Source: Phycisphaerae bacterium (GTDB lineage Bacteria; Planctomycetota; Phycisphaerae; SM23-33). Taken from it: a DNA stretch of 64,000 bases. The position numbers were made by a program, and so were the translations under genes. Location: positions 1 to 64,000 of the forward strand of contig JASLNT010000118.1 in assembly GCA_030745875.1 (NCBI GenBank). Reading direction: 5' to 3'. The notes under the pieces are model-generated. The model was not told where the DNA came from. It saw only the letters and a program-made list of their open reading frames with translations, and ran no database searches. Positions 1 to 7,422 of the stretch are shown piece after piece. How positions within the stretch are numbered: the stretch's first letter is position 1; each line of letters opens with the position of its first letter.

Positions 1-144
1 AGAGTCCGGCGGAATACGCCGCCCGCTGCCAGCCTGCTCCGGGCTCCGCTGCGCTCCGCCCTACGCAGCCAGGCAGCGGAACGAATGACAAGGTAATGGT
101 TCTCTCATAACAACTGGACCGAAGAACCGGGGCAAGCCAGCATT

Positions 145-402
145 ATGGCGTTGCTGGACGACGGTGAAATGAACGTGACGACTATTCAGAACAAGCTCAA
201 GCTTGCACAGTCCAGCACTTCGCATCACCTCAATCTGCTACGTCTCGGCGGACTGGTAACAACCAGACGCCAGGAAAAGCAGGTCTTCTATTCCCAAGCC
301 GATCTGTCCAAGCACCGTTTAGGCCGCAAACCCGAGCTATCCAAGGCACGCGCCAACGCCGCCAAGTTCGGCCCGGCCGAATTGATCCTCCCCAAAACGT
401 AA
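145..402 (+). pseudogene. 5'-truncated ArsR-family regulator copy
   Basis: The 85 codons match residues 27-111 of the neighbouring ArsR-type regulator (476-811, opposite strand) at about 66 of 85 positions counted by eye, including the SSTSHHLNLL recognition-helix region and the beta-wing. The first ~25 residues of the family, containing the first helices of the winged-helix fold, are missing: similarity starts only at the Ser-Ile just before the ATG, and the frame upstream reads unrelated sequence back to a stop near 94. No convincing ribosome-binding site precedes the ATG. I read it as a decayed duplicate, tail-to-tail with the intact gene (73 nt between stops). It could still make a short protein, but it would lack part of the dimer/DNA-binding core. 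Confidence 0.6.
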
Positions 403-475
403 TCGCTGGTACGGCGGTCGGGCGACTCCAGCTTCGCTGTCTGTAGCAAATCCCCAAACCCGATTGCCTGTGTTC

Positions 476-811
476 TTATCCCTTGGGCAGGGCCAGTTCC
501 GCCGGTCCGAACTTGGCGGCGTTGCTTCGCGCCTTGGTCAATTCAGACTTTTGCCCCAGGCGATGCTTGGTCAGATCGGCTTGGGAGTAGAAGATTTGCT
601 TTCCATCGCGACGGTTGGCCACCAGCCCGCCGATCCGCAGCAGGCCAAGGTGATGCGAAATACTGGACTGCGGAAGCTTGAGCTTCTTACAGATTGTTGT
701 CACGTTCATCTCGCCATCGGCCAGCAACGCCATAATGCTAAGCCGCGTCTTGTCGCCAAGCGAATGGAATACTCTAGCCAACTCTTCAAGCTTCTTTGTT
801 CGTGTAGCCAT
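476..811 (-). CDS. ArsR/SmtB-family winged-helix transcriptional regulator
   Basis: A 111-residue protein of typical ArsR length. It opens with a helix around LARVFHSLGDKTRLSIMALL, the usual ArsR N-terminal signature, followed by the helix-turn-helix (KLKLPQSSISHHLGLLRIGGLV) and a wing (RRDGKQIFYSQ). The ATG at 811 is preceded by GAGGTG at suitable spacing. There is a Cys in the HTH region (ICKKLKL), but I see no CxC metal-binding pair as in ArsR or SmtB, so the inducer is unknown and may not be a metal. No transporter or detoxification gene sits beside it. The truncated paralogue at 145-402 points tail-to-tail at it. The family represses by binding operator DNA as a dimer; the target here cannot be told. 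Confidence 0.85.
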   Translation of the reverse strand: MATRTKKLEELARVFHSLGDKTRLSIMALLADGEMNVTTICKKLKLPQSSISHHLGLLRIGGLVANRRDGKQIFYSQADLTKHRLGQKSELTKARSNAAKFGPAELALPKG

Positions 812-981
812 GGTTTCACCTCATAGGGGATTCAGAATAACGCATGGTACTATACGCACTCCTGCCCCCAATTGACAAGAACCAGTTACCATTCCTGATG
901 TACATCGGGATAACCGAGAGCTAGCACCTGACAGCTATTCCCGGCCACGAATTACAAGAACTCGCCAATCGCCTGTTTAGC

Positions 982-1020
982 GGCCGACAGAATGTCGGCC
1001 TATTCGCGACAAAGTCGCGA
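982..1020. repeat. Two adjacent perfect triloop hairpins
   Basis: Positions 982-1000 form an 8-bp perfect stem (GGCCGACA/TGTCGGCC) with a 3-nt loop. Positions 1004-1020 form a 7-bp perfect stem (TCGCGAC/GTCGCGA), also with a 3-nt loop. Only three bases separate them. Neither is followed by a T-run, so they are not standard intrinsic terminators. They may be a REP-like palindromic element. Confidence 0.45.
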
Positions 1021-1157
1021 CGCCGTTGTCTTTCACCATACGCCCCAGGTCGTTGTCTTACCTCGCTGCAGGTCGCCAGCCGTTTTCCCTTGCCAAGAGC
1101 CCCTGGTTATCGACAATCACGATTAGGTCTTAGGTTCGATGAATAATGAAGTAAGGC

Positions 1158-1209
1158 GTCCCCGAAATTACGTCCCCGGAATTATGGATGTCCCCGTAGT
1201 TCCTCCCCG
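1158..1209. repeat. Short GTCCCCG repeat cluster
   Basis: The heptamer GTCCCCG occurs at 1158, 1172 and 1190, and a variant CTCCCCG at 1203, with start-to-start spacings of 14, 18 and 13. The units are joined by AATTA-type linkers (for example CGAAATTAC, CGGAATTAT). The cluster ends about 36 nt before the protease start. It could be a dispersed intergenic repeat or a regulatory array; the sequence alone does not decide. Confidence 0.45.
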
Positions 1210-1245
1210 TAATTCCCAGCCAGGCAGATATAAAAGGAGTCGATC

Positions 1246-1998
1246 ATGAAAGCCTTTAGAGTAAACATCCTTTCATTAGCTGGTCTTGGGCTGCTAAGCA
1301 CGGCGATGCTTGTCGCGCCATTGTCGTTGGGCGAGGGTATTCGTCCTGATGCTGACCGAAAGGCGCCGGCTTGCTTGCTGATTGAACCTGTAATCTGCCG
1401 ATCTTCCGAGGGCAAAGAGCCCGCAGTATCACGACTCGATCGCAAGGCTATCGAGTCGGTGTACGCGCAGGCAAATATCCAGATCGCATGGCTTCAACCC
1501 CGTTATCTTGACCACACCGCAGCCAGAGATGGAACCGCAAACTGGAAAAAGGTGTCGAAAATTGGAAAGGAGCGTGGTCTTTGGGAATCCGGGCCGATCC
1601 GGATCAGCCTGGTTTTCGTCAACGCCATAGGCGGCAAGCCCGGGCCACGCGGACTGGGCGCCATAGACAGCAGGCCGGGGCGGCCGTTCGGACCGGGCGG
1701 GCCAATCTGCATCGTCGCCCTGCCGAAGAAGCAAAAGGACCCGGTGATGGAGACATTTTGCGTGGCCCACGAGATAGGGCACTGTCTTGGGCTCGTTCAC
1801 GCCGTCAAGGATCCGCTGGTTCCCGATAACAAGACGAACATCATGAGTGGGGGCGAGTACTCCGAGCGGATCGGAAAGAACGCATTAACGCCATCTCACA
1901 TTCGCCAGGTTCGTAAGAGCAAGCTGCTCTGGCGGCGGTGTGTGGCTGAACTTGGTGGAGCCAAATCCAGTCACACGCGGAGCAGTAAAAAACAGTGA
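1246..1998 (+). CDS. Secreted metzincin-like zinc metalloprotease
   Basis: A 250-residue protein with an N-terminal signal peptide (hydrophobic core about residues 8-27). Residues 175-185 read HEIGHCLGLVH, an exact HExxHxxGxxH metzincin zinc site with three His ligands and the catalytic Glu176. About 15 residues on, NIMSGG with Met200 fits the Met-turn expected in this clan. The start has a strong AAAAGGAG upstream. The preceding ~150 residues match no family I recognise and may be a propeptide or substrate-recognition part. Expected action is cleavage of proteins or peptides outside the cytoplasm; the substrate is unknown. No inhibitor or dedicated secretion gene is adjacent. Confidence 0.75.
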   Translation: MKAFRVNILSLAGLGLLSTAMLVAPLSLGEGIRPDADRKAPACLLIEPVICRSSEGKEPAVSRLDRKAIESVYAQANIQIAWLQPRYLDHTAARDGTANWKKVSKIGKERGLWESGPIRISLVFVNAIGGKPGPRGLGAIDSRPGRPFGPGGPICIVALPKKQKDPVMETFCVAHEIGHCLGLVHAVKDPLVPDNKTNIMSGGEYSERIGKNALTPSHIRQVRKSKLLWRRCVAELGGAKSSHTRSSKKQ

Positions 1999-2519
1999 GG
2001 AGAAAGTGGAGCAAAAAGTCTACGTCAACGTCTAGACCAAGGCGCCGTAACCTGCACGAGTTCTACTGCGATCTATTCTCTACTTCTCTACTTTCACACG
2101 AATAGGATCGAGGGACACAATACATAATTACTGCCTTGCAGGGTTGTGCATTGCTGTTAAGTCCTTAGTGAAACTGTAAGTTAGCAAATTCATCATAATT
2201 AAGTATTGCATCCCCCGAACTCCCCGAACCCAGGATTGATCTCCCCCAAAACCCCAATAGTCCAGCGCGCAGTAATCTGTGAATTCGCTTTTAGATATCC
2301 GATGCATATGCTATGATATGATCTCGTAAGTTTGGTTCCATTATAGAGCGGTGGTGTGCTGTATTCGGCCTGAGCCGGTCGAATCTGAAATGAGGTAGGA
2401 GCGTTTCGTTTCTTGCGCCGGGCCGCATTGCGCAGTATCCCATCGCTTGTAGTTTTCGTGCGTTCCTGTTGGCCAACAGCAGGACGATAGAAAGAGCGAT
2501 TCAAATGAGGAAACCAATC
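1999..2519. other. Intergenic region upstream of the PEP-CTERM gene
   Basis: A 521-nt stretch, AT-richer than its surroundings, between two plus-strand genes. I see no supported gene. It presumably holds the terminator of the protease gene and the promoter of the PEP-CTERM gene; TATGAT at about 2312 is a possible -10 box without a convincing -35. A frame opening with TTG at 2469 would extend the next gene by 17 codons but has no ribosome-binding site. Confidence 0.4.
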
Positions 2520-4538
2520 ATGTTCTATAGGGCCAGGACAATTGAATCAGCAGTGGTGACGGCGGGAGTGGTGATCGCGGCGGTGATGTGCATTGCCTCT
2601 GGAGTTCGCGCGGAGGTCACGATGCAGACAGTGGTGGTTTCGGGCGAGCACGCGCCCGGTACCGAAACTGAGGTGACGTTCACTTCGGACATGCGTGACG
2701 TGGCGGTCAATGGGTCGGGACAGGTGTCGTTCCAGGCGTTCCTGGATGGGCCCGGGATCAGCTATAGAATCGGGGACCGCGGAGTGTGGTCCGGCAATTC
2801 GGCCGGCACGCGCTTGATTGCAAGATCGGGTCAGCAGGCGCCCGGCGAGGCGGTGGGGACCGACTTTTGGCAGTTCGGACGCACGGTGATCAACGGCGCA
2901 GGGCAGGTTGCCTTCGAAGCTGTGGGCACGACCGCTGCCGGCGGGTCGACGGACATGCTGTATATCGACAGCGGGGGCGGCCCGGTCCGCCTTGCCGGTC
3001 GCTATCAGCAGGCGCCCGGCGCACCGGCGGGCGTAGCGTTCAATTCGTTTGACTACCAATTGCAGCCGGCCTTCAACACAAGCGGCCAGGCCGCTTTTAA
3101 CGGCATGTTGGTGCGAAGCGGGGGCGTCGATCAGTACAACGACGAGGGCATCTGGGTTATGGGGGGCGGCGCGGCGCAGTTGCGCGCCCGCGGGGGCGAC
3201 CAGGCGGCCCCTTTCACCACCGACTGGGACTACTGGCGGTTCGAGGCGCCCTACATCAACGCGCACGGGGGGACGGTCTTTCGGGGCCTGCAGATCAACG
3301 ATGGCACGGGTTTCTACGCTATCTGGTCCGACGGAGCGCACAATATGTGGCCCGTCGCCTACATGGGCATGCAGGTGCCGGGCATGGCCACGGGCGTGTA
3401 TTTCAACTCCCTCCCGTCCGAGATGGGCTTCAATAACGCCGGGGACGTGCTGTTTCAAGGCGAGATGGGCGGTACGGGCATCGACGGGGCCAACAACGAC
3501 GGTATCTGGGTCGGCTCGGGATTTGGACTGACGCTGGTGGCCAGGGAAGGGGCTCCGGCGCCCGGGACGAGCGGTAACTTCCAGTCGATTGACTTCAGCG
3601 CCCCGTCCCTGAACGGCGCCGGCGAGGTCGCCTTCAGCGCCTCGATCAGCGGGGCCAACGATTCGGCGATCTGGGCCGGTAAGCCCGGCGCATTGGACCT
3701 GATCGCCCGCGAGGGGGTCCAGGCTCCGGGACTGCCCGAGGGCGTGCAGTTCGACTATCTGATTGACCCGGCCATCAACAATACCGGCGCGGTCGCATTC
3801 TTCGCCGTGCTGCGGGGCGCGGGTGTCTCCGAGCCCAATAACGGAAGCCTGTGGGCCCAGGCCGGCGACGAGTTGTTCCTGGTCGCTCGCGAAGGCGACG
3901 ATCTGGAAGTTCGCCCCGGCGTGACAAAAACCATCGACGGTATCGAGTTTGTGCACCGTGTGGGCAACGAGGACGGCCGTCCCAGCGCGTTCAACGATAT
4001 GGGGCAGGTGGCTATGATCCTGAACTTCACGGACGATTCGTCGGGCGTGTTCCTGGCGACGGTGACCGGTTCGGGGCGGAACACCCAACTCGATCCGATC
4101 GTCCCGAGCAGCCCGACGCCCGGACCGGACGGCGCGTGGACCTTCACGGGTGTCTCGGGTGACGGCCAGTGGTTCGACCCGCCGGCGGCCGACTCGTATA
4201 TTTACGAGACCGACGGGGCGTCCAACTTCACGCAGGTCGGCCTACCGACAGGCTTGGGCGACGCCGACGGGCTGTATACGATCACCGACAGCGTCAACGG
4301 CAGCGTCGTCGTAGGAGCCGGCGAGATTCACACGTTCCCAACAGCGGTGGATCTGTTCACGGTCACCGGGATCGACCCTGACGTAGACGGCGGAGACCCG
4401 CTGGCGTTCCCGACTTTCCTGGCCTTCGACCAGTTAACGGTCACCTTCACCCAGACCCCCACGCCCGAGCCGGCCACACTCTCGCTCTTGGCGCTGGGCG
4501 CGGTGGCGGTGCTGAAACGCCGCAGACCGAAACTCTAA
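2520..4538 (+). CDS. PEP-CTERM secreted protein with tandem 'GIW...LVAREG' repeats
   Basis: About 672 residues from the ATG at 2520, chosen because GAGGA lies 8 nt upstream and the signal peptide (core about residues 10-30) then begins at the right place. The mature part is built of about seven degenerate ~65-70-residue repeats with the pattern N..G.VAF.A...G.......GIW.....L.LVAREG..APG, which suggests a beta-propeller or solenoid. The C-terminus has a Pro-Glu-Pro motif, a hydrophobic helix and the basic tail KRRRPKL, the PEP-CTERM sorting signal read by exosortase. The protein should be surface-anchored or released into an extracellular matrix. No exosortase or glycosyltransferase gene is adjacent. 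The role is unknown. Confidence 0.85.
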   Translation: MFYRARTIESAVVTAGVVIAAVMCIASGVRAEVTMQTVVVSGEHAPGTETEVTFTSDMRDVAVNGSGQVSFQAFLDGPGISYRIGDRGVWSGNSAGTRLIARSGQQAPGEAVGTDFWQFGRTVINGAGQVAFEAVGTTAAGGSTDMLYIDSGGGPVRLAGRYQQAPGAPAGVAFNSFDYQLQPAFNTSGQAAFNGMLVRSGGVDQYNDEGIWVMGGGAAQLRARGGDQAAPFTTDWDYWRFEAPYINAHGGTVFRGLQINDGTGFYAIWSDGAHNMWPVAYMGMQVPGMATGVYFNSLPSEMGFNNAGDVLFQGEMGGTGIDGANNDGIWVGSGFGLTLVAREGAPAPGTSGNFQSIDFSAPSLNGAGEVAFSASISGANDSAIWAGKPGALDLIAREGVQAPGLPEGVQFDYLIDPAINNTGAVAFFAVLRGAGVSEPNNGSLWAQAGDELFLVAREGDDLEVRPGVTKTIDGIEFVHRVGNEDGRPSAFNDMGQVAMILNFTDDSSGVFLATVTGSGRNTQLDPIVPSSPTPGPDGAWTFTGVSGDGQWFDPPAADSYIYETDGASNFTQVGLPTGLGDADGLYTITDSVNGSVVVGAGEIHTFPTAVDLFTVTGIDPDVDGGDPLAFPTFLAFDQLTVTFTQTPTPEPATLSLLALGAVAVLKRRRPKL

Positions 4539-4613
4539 CCAAAGACGCGTGATTGCATAGCGTAATGGGCGTGAAGGAAGAAGGGGATGGGCGCTCTGTG
4601 CCCTGCGCTCCGC

Positions 4614-4641
4614 TTGTTAACCGGAACGGAACGGGTATAAT
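4614..4641 (+). promoter_or_regulatory. Sigma-70-like promoter for the MFS gene
   Basis: TTGTTA (4614-4619) and TATAAT (4636-4641) are separated by 16 nt. The predicted start of transcription is about 20 nt before the ribosome-binding site of the transporter gene. Confidence 0.5.
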
Positions 4642-4670
4642 CGTCGTCTGGCGTGTCAAAGGAGACGAAC

Positions 4671-5858
4671 ATGGATTGGCTTTTGTATATCCAGTTGAGC
4701 CTGATGATGTTCCTTCAGTTCGCCGTCTGGGGAGCCTGGTCGCCCGTGCTGGCCGCTCGCCTGCTCGGGCCTCTGAAGTTCAGCGGTAAACAGACCGGGT
4801 GGATCTACGGTACGGTCTTCCTCGGCTGCATCATTTCACCGCTGATCGCCGGACAGCTCGTCGATCGCTGGATCGCCACCGAGCAGTTCCTTTCCGGTGC
4901 GCATGTGGCTGGAGCCGTGCTGCTGCTGGCCGCGGCGAGGTACAAGACATTCTGGCCGCTGTTTGCAGTGATGTGTTTGTACGGTTTGGCGTTCGCGCCT
5001 ACTTTGGCGCTGGTCAATTCACTTATGTTCAGACATCTCGGCGCCGCGGGCGTCTCGCCGTTCGCCGTATTCGTCTGGGGCGTTATCGGATGGGTGCTTG
5101 TCGGGTGGGCTCTGGCTTTATGGCGAAGAGTCAAGGGCAGCGGAGAAGGCGCCGACTGCCTCGTCCTTGCAGCGGGCCTCTCGCTGGTGATGGGCGTTTA
5201 CTGTCTGCTGCTCCCGCACACTCCCGCTCCAGGAGCCGAACAACCGCTCACCGAGGCGCTGTCGCTGCTGAAGAACACCGACTTCCTTGTATTCCTGGCT
5301 GTCGGATTTGTCTTGGCGACACAACTGCAGTTCTACTTCCTCGGAACCGCGCCATACCTCGGCGAGCTAGGCGTGCAAAGCCGCAACATGCCCGCGGTGA
5401 TGACCATCGCACAGGTCGCTCAGGTCGCCGCGATGACCTTCATGGCGTTTTACGAGAAGGACGTGCTGGCGGGCATCGGGTTCCGCTGGGTGTTTGCCAT
5501 AGGCGCAGCGATGTGGTTGGCGATGTATGGAGCCTATTCGGCGGGCAAGCCGCGATTGCTGGTCATCGCCTCGCAGGGTCTGCACGGTCTGGCGTATGCG
5601 TTCTTTATCAACGTGGGATTTGTCTACGTGAACAAGGTGGCTCCAGCCGGCGTTTCGGAAATCGCCAGCTCCGCCCAGGGTCTGTACACCGTAGTGATAT
5701 TCGGATTCGGTCTGTTCCTGGGCACGCAGATTACGGGCGTAGTGATGGACCGTCTGAAGACACCCGAAGGCAAGTTCCGATGGCGGGCGATTTACCTGGT
5801 CCCCACCGCACTTGCCGCCGCCTGCGCAGCAGCAATCGCAGTGATGTTCCGCGGATAA
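4671..5858 (+). CDS. MFS transporter, nucleoside:H+ symporter-like
   Basis: A very hydrophobic protein of about 395 residues with roughly 12 membrane segments. The ATG at 4671 is preferred over an upstream GTG because AAAGGAG lies 6 nt before it. The N-terminus (LSLMMFLQFAVWGAWSPVL) and the LxGPLKFSGxQTGWIYGT segment resemble the NupG/XapB nucleoside-proton symporter family within the major facilitator superfamily, several relatives of which occur in planctomycetes. The substrate is therefore probably a nucleoside or a related sugar compound, but this is inference from family resemblance. The gene has its own promoter candidate and is followed 85 nt later by a Nudix hydrolase, so a nucleotide-salvage link is possible but unproven. 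Confidence 0.75.
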   Translation: MDWLLYIQLSLMMFLQFAVWGAWSPVLAARLLGPLKFSGKQTGWIYGTVFLGCIISPLIAGQLVDRWIATEQFLSGAHVAGAVLLLAAARYKTFWPLFAVMCLYGLAFAPTLALVNSLMFRHLGAAGVSPFAVFVWGVIGWVLVGWALALWRRVKGSGEGADCLVLAAGLSLVMGVYCLLLPHTPAPGAEQPLTEALSLLKNTDFLVFLAVGFVLATQLQFYFLGTAPYLGELGVQSRNMPAVMTIAQVAQVAAMTFMAFYEKDVLAGIGFRWVFAIGAAMWLAMYGAYSAGKPRLLVIASQGLHGLAYAFFINVGFVYVNKVAPAGVSEIASSAQGLYTVVIFGFGLFLGTQITGVVMDRLKTPEGKFRWRAIYLVPTALAAACAAAIAVMFRG

Positions 5859-5943
5859 CTGTCAGGGGGCGGACGGGGCGCCGTCTTCGTCCTGCGGAAT
5901 CTGTGGTGATTTACAACTATCGTTAACAATTTGAAAGGACAAC

Positions 5944-6507
5944 ATGTACGAGCCCATAATCCCCCCGGAAGGTCGCGTGGTGCACAAGGGTCCAAGATTG
6001 GAGTTGCGAATGGTCCCCATCGAGATTGACGGCGAGGTCATCGAGAAGGAAGTTGTCGTTCACGGCGGAGCTGTGGTTATCCTTCCCTTTCTGACCGACG
6101 ACACGCTTGTCCTCATTAAGAATGAACGGCTTGCAGTTGGCAGAGAACTTTGGGAGTTACCGGCCGGAACGCTTGGCGATGGCGAGACCCCAAAGATTTG
6201 TGCGCATCGTGAATTACAGGAGGAGACAGGTTATCGGGCGGACGATATGGAGTATCTCGGACAGGTTTTCAGTTCGCCAGGCTGGTCGACGCACCGTCTG
6301 TTCGTTTTTGTCGCGCGAGGGCTCACCCGTGGCGAGCAGAATCTGGAGAAGGACGAGACCATAAGTGTGGAGACGCGCTCTTTCGACCGAGTTCGGTCCA
6401 TGATAGCTGGTAACGAGATCGTTGACTCAAAGACGATTGCGGTGTTTGGGCTCTACTCGGCCAGGCACGGTGTCTTCGAAATAGGTTGCAGTGATATAGA
6501 CGACTAA
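5944..6507 (+). CDS. Nudix hydrolase, ADP-ribose pyrophosphatase-like
   Basis: A 187-residue protein with a complete Nudix box at residues 75-97 (G-x5-E-x7-REL-x-EE-x-GY), the Mg-binding catalytic helix. The fold order, with an N-terminal strand region (LRMVPIEIDGE) and an Ala-Gly before the box, resembles ADP-ribose/nucleoside-diphosphate-sugar pyrophosphatases, which cleave ADP-ribose to AMP and ribose 5-phosphate. AAAGGA precedes the ATG. Substrate assignment within Nudix families by eye is unreliable, so only the hydrolase class is firm. Confidence 0.85.
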   Translation: MYEPIIPPEGRVVHKGPRLELRMVPIEIDGEVIEKEVVVHGGAVVILPFLTDDTLVLIKNERLAVGRELWELPAGTLGDGETPKICAHRELQEETGYRADDMEYLGQVFSSPGWSTHRLFVFVARGLTRGEQNLEKDETISVETRSFDRVRSMIAGNEIVDSKTIAVFGLYSARHGVFEIGCSDIDD

Positions 6508-6651
6508 CCTCACTGACAGTTCGCGGGATACAGCACTTGATTATTGAGCAGCGGTTGTGCGTTCAGGGTTGGACTGTGGTCATGGCGGGCTTGCTTGCGG
6601 ATGTCTGCGGAATTCCAAATTCCTCGGGGATCGCCATGCGGCGAATTCCGG

Positions 6652-7125
6652 TTAATAGTCGCCGTAGGGCACGTCCTCGGAGTCTTTTTCGGAAGCGGTG
6701 GTGTTGGCGCGGATGTCACCGGTGGCGGAGGTGTATTTCCAGCCTACGCTGTTGCCTGAGTTGGCGGCGATGGCGGTGTTGCCCTTGCGTGAACCAACCG
6801 GGAGGGGCGGGATCTTGCGAATGTACGGGCCGTATATGTGCGTAGAGGTCTTCGTGTCGCTGACGTCTCCGGAAATGTCAGTGTACTTGGTGAGTTGGTT
6901 GGCAATATCGGCGGCGGTGGGGTGCAGGCCGGGGTGTTCGCCTTCGTACAGGTTGATGGCGTTTCTCAGGACCGACAGATTGGCGCTCAACGCCGCATCG
7001 GCGGCTCCGGAGGTGCCTCGGCTGATACGCGGTATTGCTATGGCGGCTATTACGCCCATAAGCACGACGACAATAACAAGTTCCAGCAAGCTGAAGCCGC
7101 CAGAGCGTGTGGTCCTGCAAGTCAT
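6652..7125 (-). CDS. Type II secretion/type IV pilin-like pseudopilin
   Basis: A 157-residue protein from the ATG at 7125, chosen because GGAGG lies 8 nt upstream (an in-frame GTG at 7131 is less likely). The N-terminus has a short basic leader, then G|FSLLELVIVVVLMGVIAAIAIPRI: a class III prepilin site with Glu at +5 followed by the hydrophobic assembly helix. The rest is a small polar globular domain. It would be cleaved by a prepilin peptidase and assembled into a pseudopilus or pilus. No gsp/pil ATPase or secretin genes are beside it, so it is an orphan pseudopilin, as is frequent in planctomycetes. Confidence 0.85.
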   Translation of the reverse strand: MTCRTTRSGGFSLLELVIVVVLMGVIAAIAIPRISRGTSGAADAALSANLSVLRNAINLYEGEHPGLHPTAADIANQLTKYTDISGDVSDTKTSTHIYGPYIRKIPPLPVGSRKGNTAIAANSGNSVGWKYTSATGDIRANTTASEKDSEDVPYGDY

Positions 7126-7422
7126 TGACACTGCCTCCAGATGGTATGCCCTTCGGGCGTTACAGTAATGAAACCGTTGTTACTCTTGTGGTCCTCCGAC
7201 GTTCCACTTTCTCATCATCGGTATATAGAGCACGCCCCTTTCGTAACCGACGCACAGATGTCGCCCGGGCGTTGTCGCGCGATGTTCCCGGGCCTTCATT
7301 TCGAGCTTGTATTTGTGCTGTGCTATTGTGGACAATGAAAATGGAGTTGACGTGCGGCGTTTCGCGTGCCGGCGACGGTAAGCGAAATCAGAAGCGCCGA
7401 ATCTCTTGAAAGGAGATTCAGA

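Larger units (their letters stand above)
812..1245. other. Intergenic region with hairpins and short repeats
   Basis: This 434-nt spacer separates the divergent ArsR gene and the metzincin-like gene, so it must hold promoters for both. I see no credible coding frame. It contains two adjacent triloop hairpins (982-1020) and a cluster of GTCCCCG-type short repeats (1158-1209), described separately. A ribosome-binding AAAAGGAG lies just before the protease start. Confidence 0.5.

Noticed and set aside
1..144. GC-rich start of window as a gene or structured RNA
   Set aside because: No frame, ribosome-binding site or stable symmetrical fold that I could support; probably the disrupted upstream flank of the ArsR copy.
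2547..4088. 513-codon open frame antisense to the PEP-CTERM gene
   Set aside because: High-GC coding sequence leaves long antisense frames; composition is His/Arg-rich with no motif, signal or ribosome-binding site, while the sense frame has clear repeats and a sorting tail.
6609..6650. GGAATTCC/GAATTCC short palindromes downstream of the pseudopilin gene
   Set aside because: Short restriction-site-like repeats that arise easily by chance; no terminator tract.
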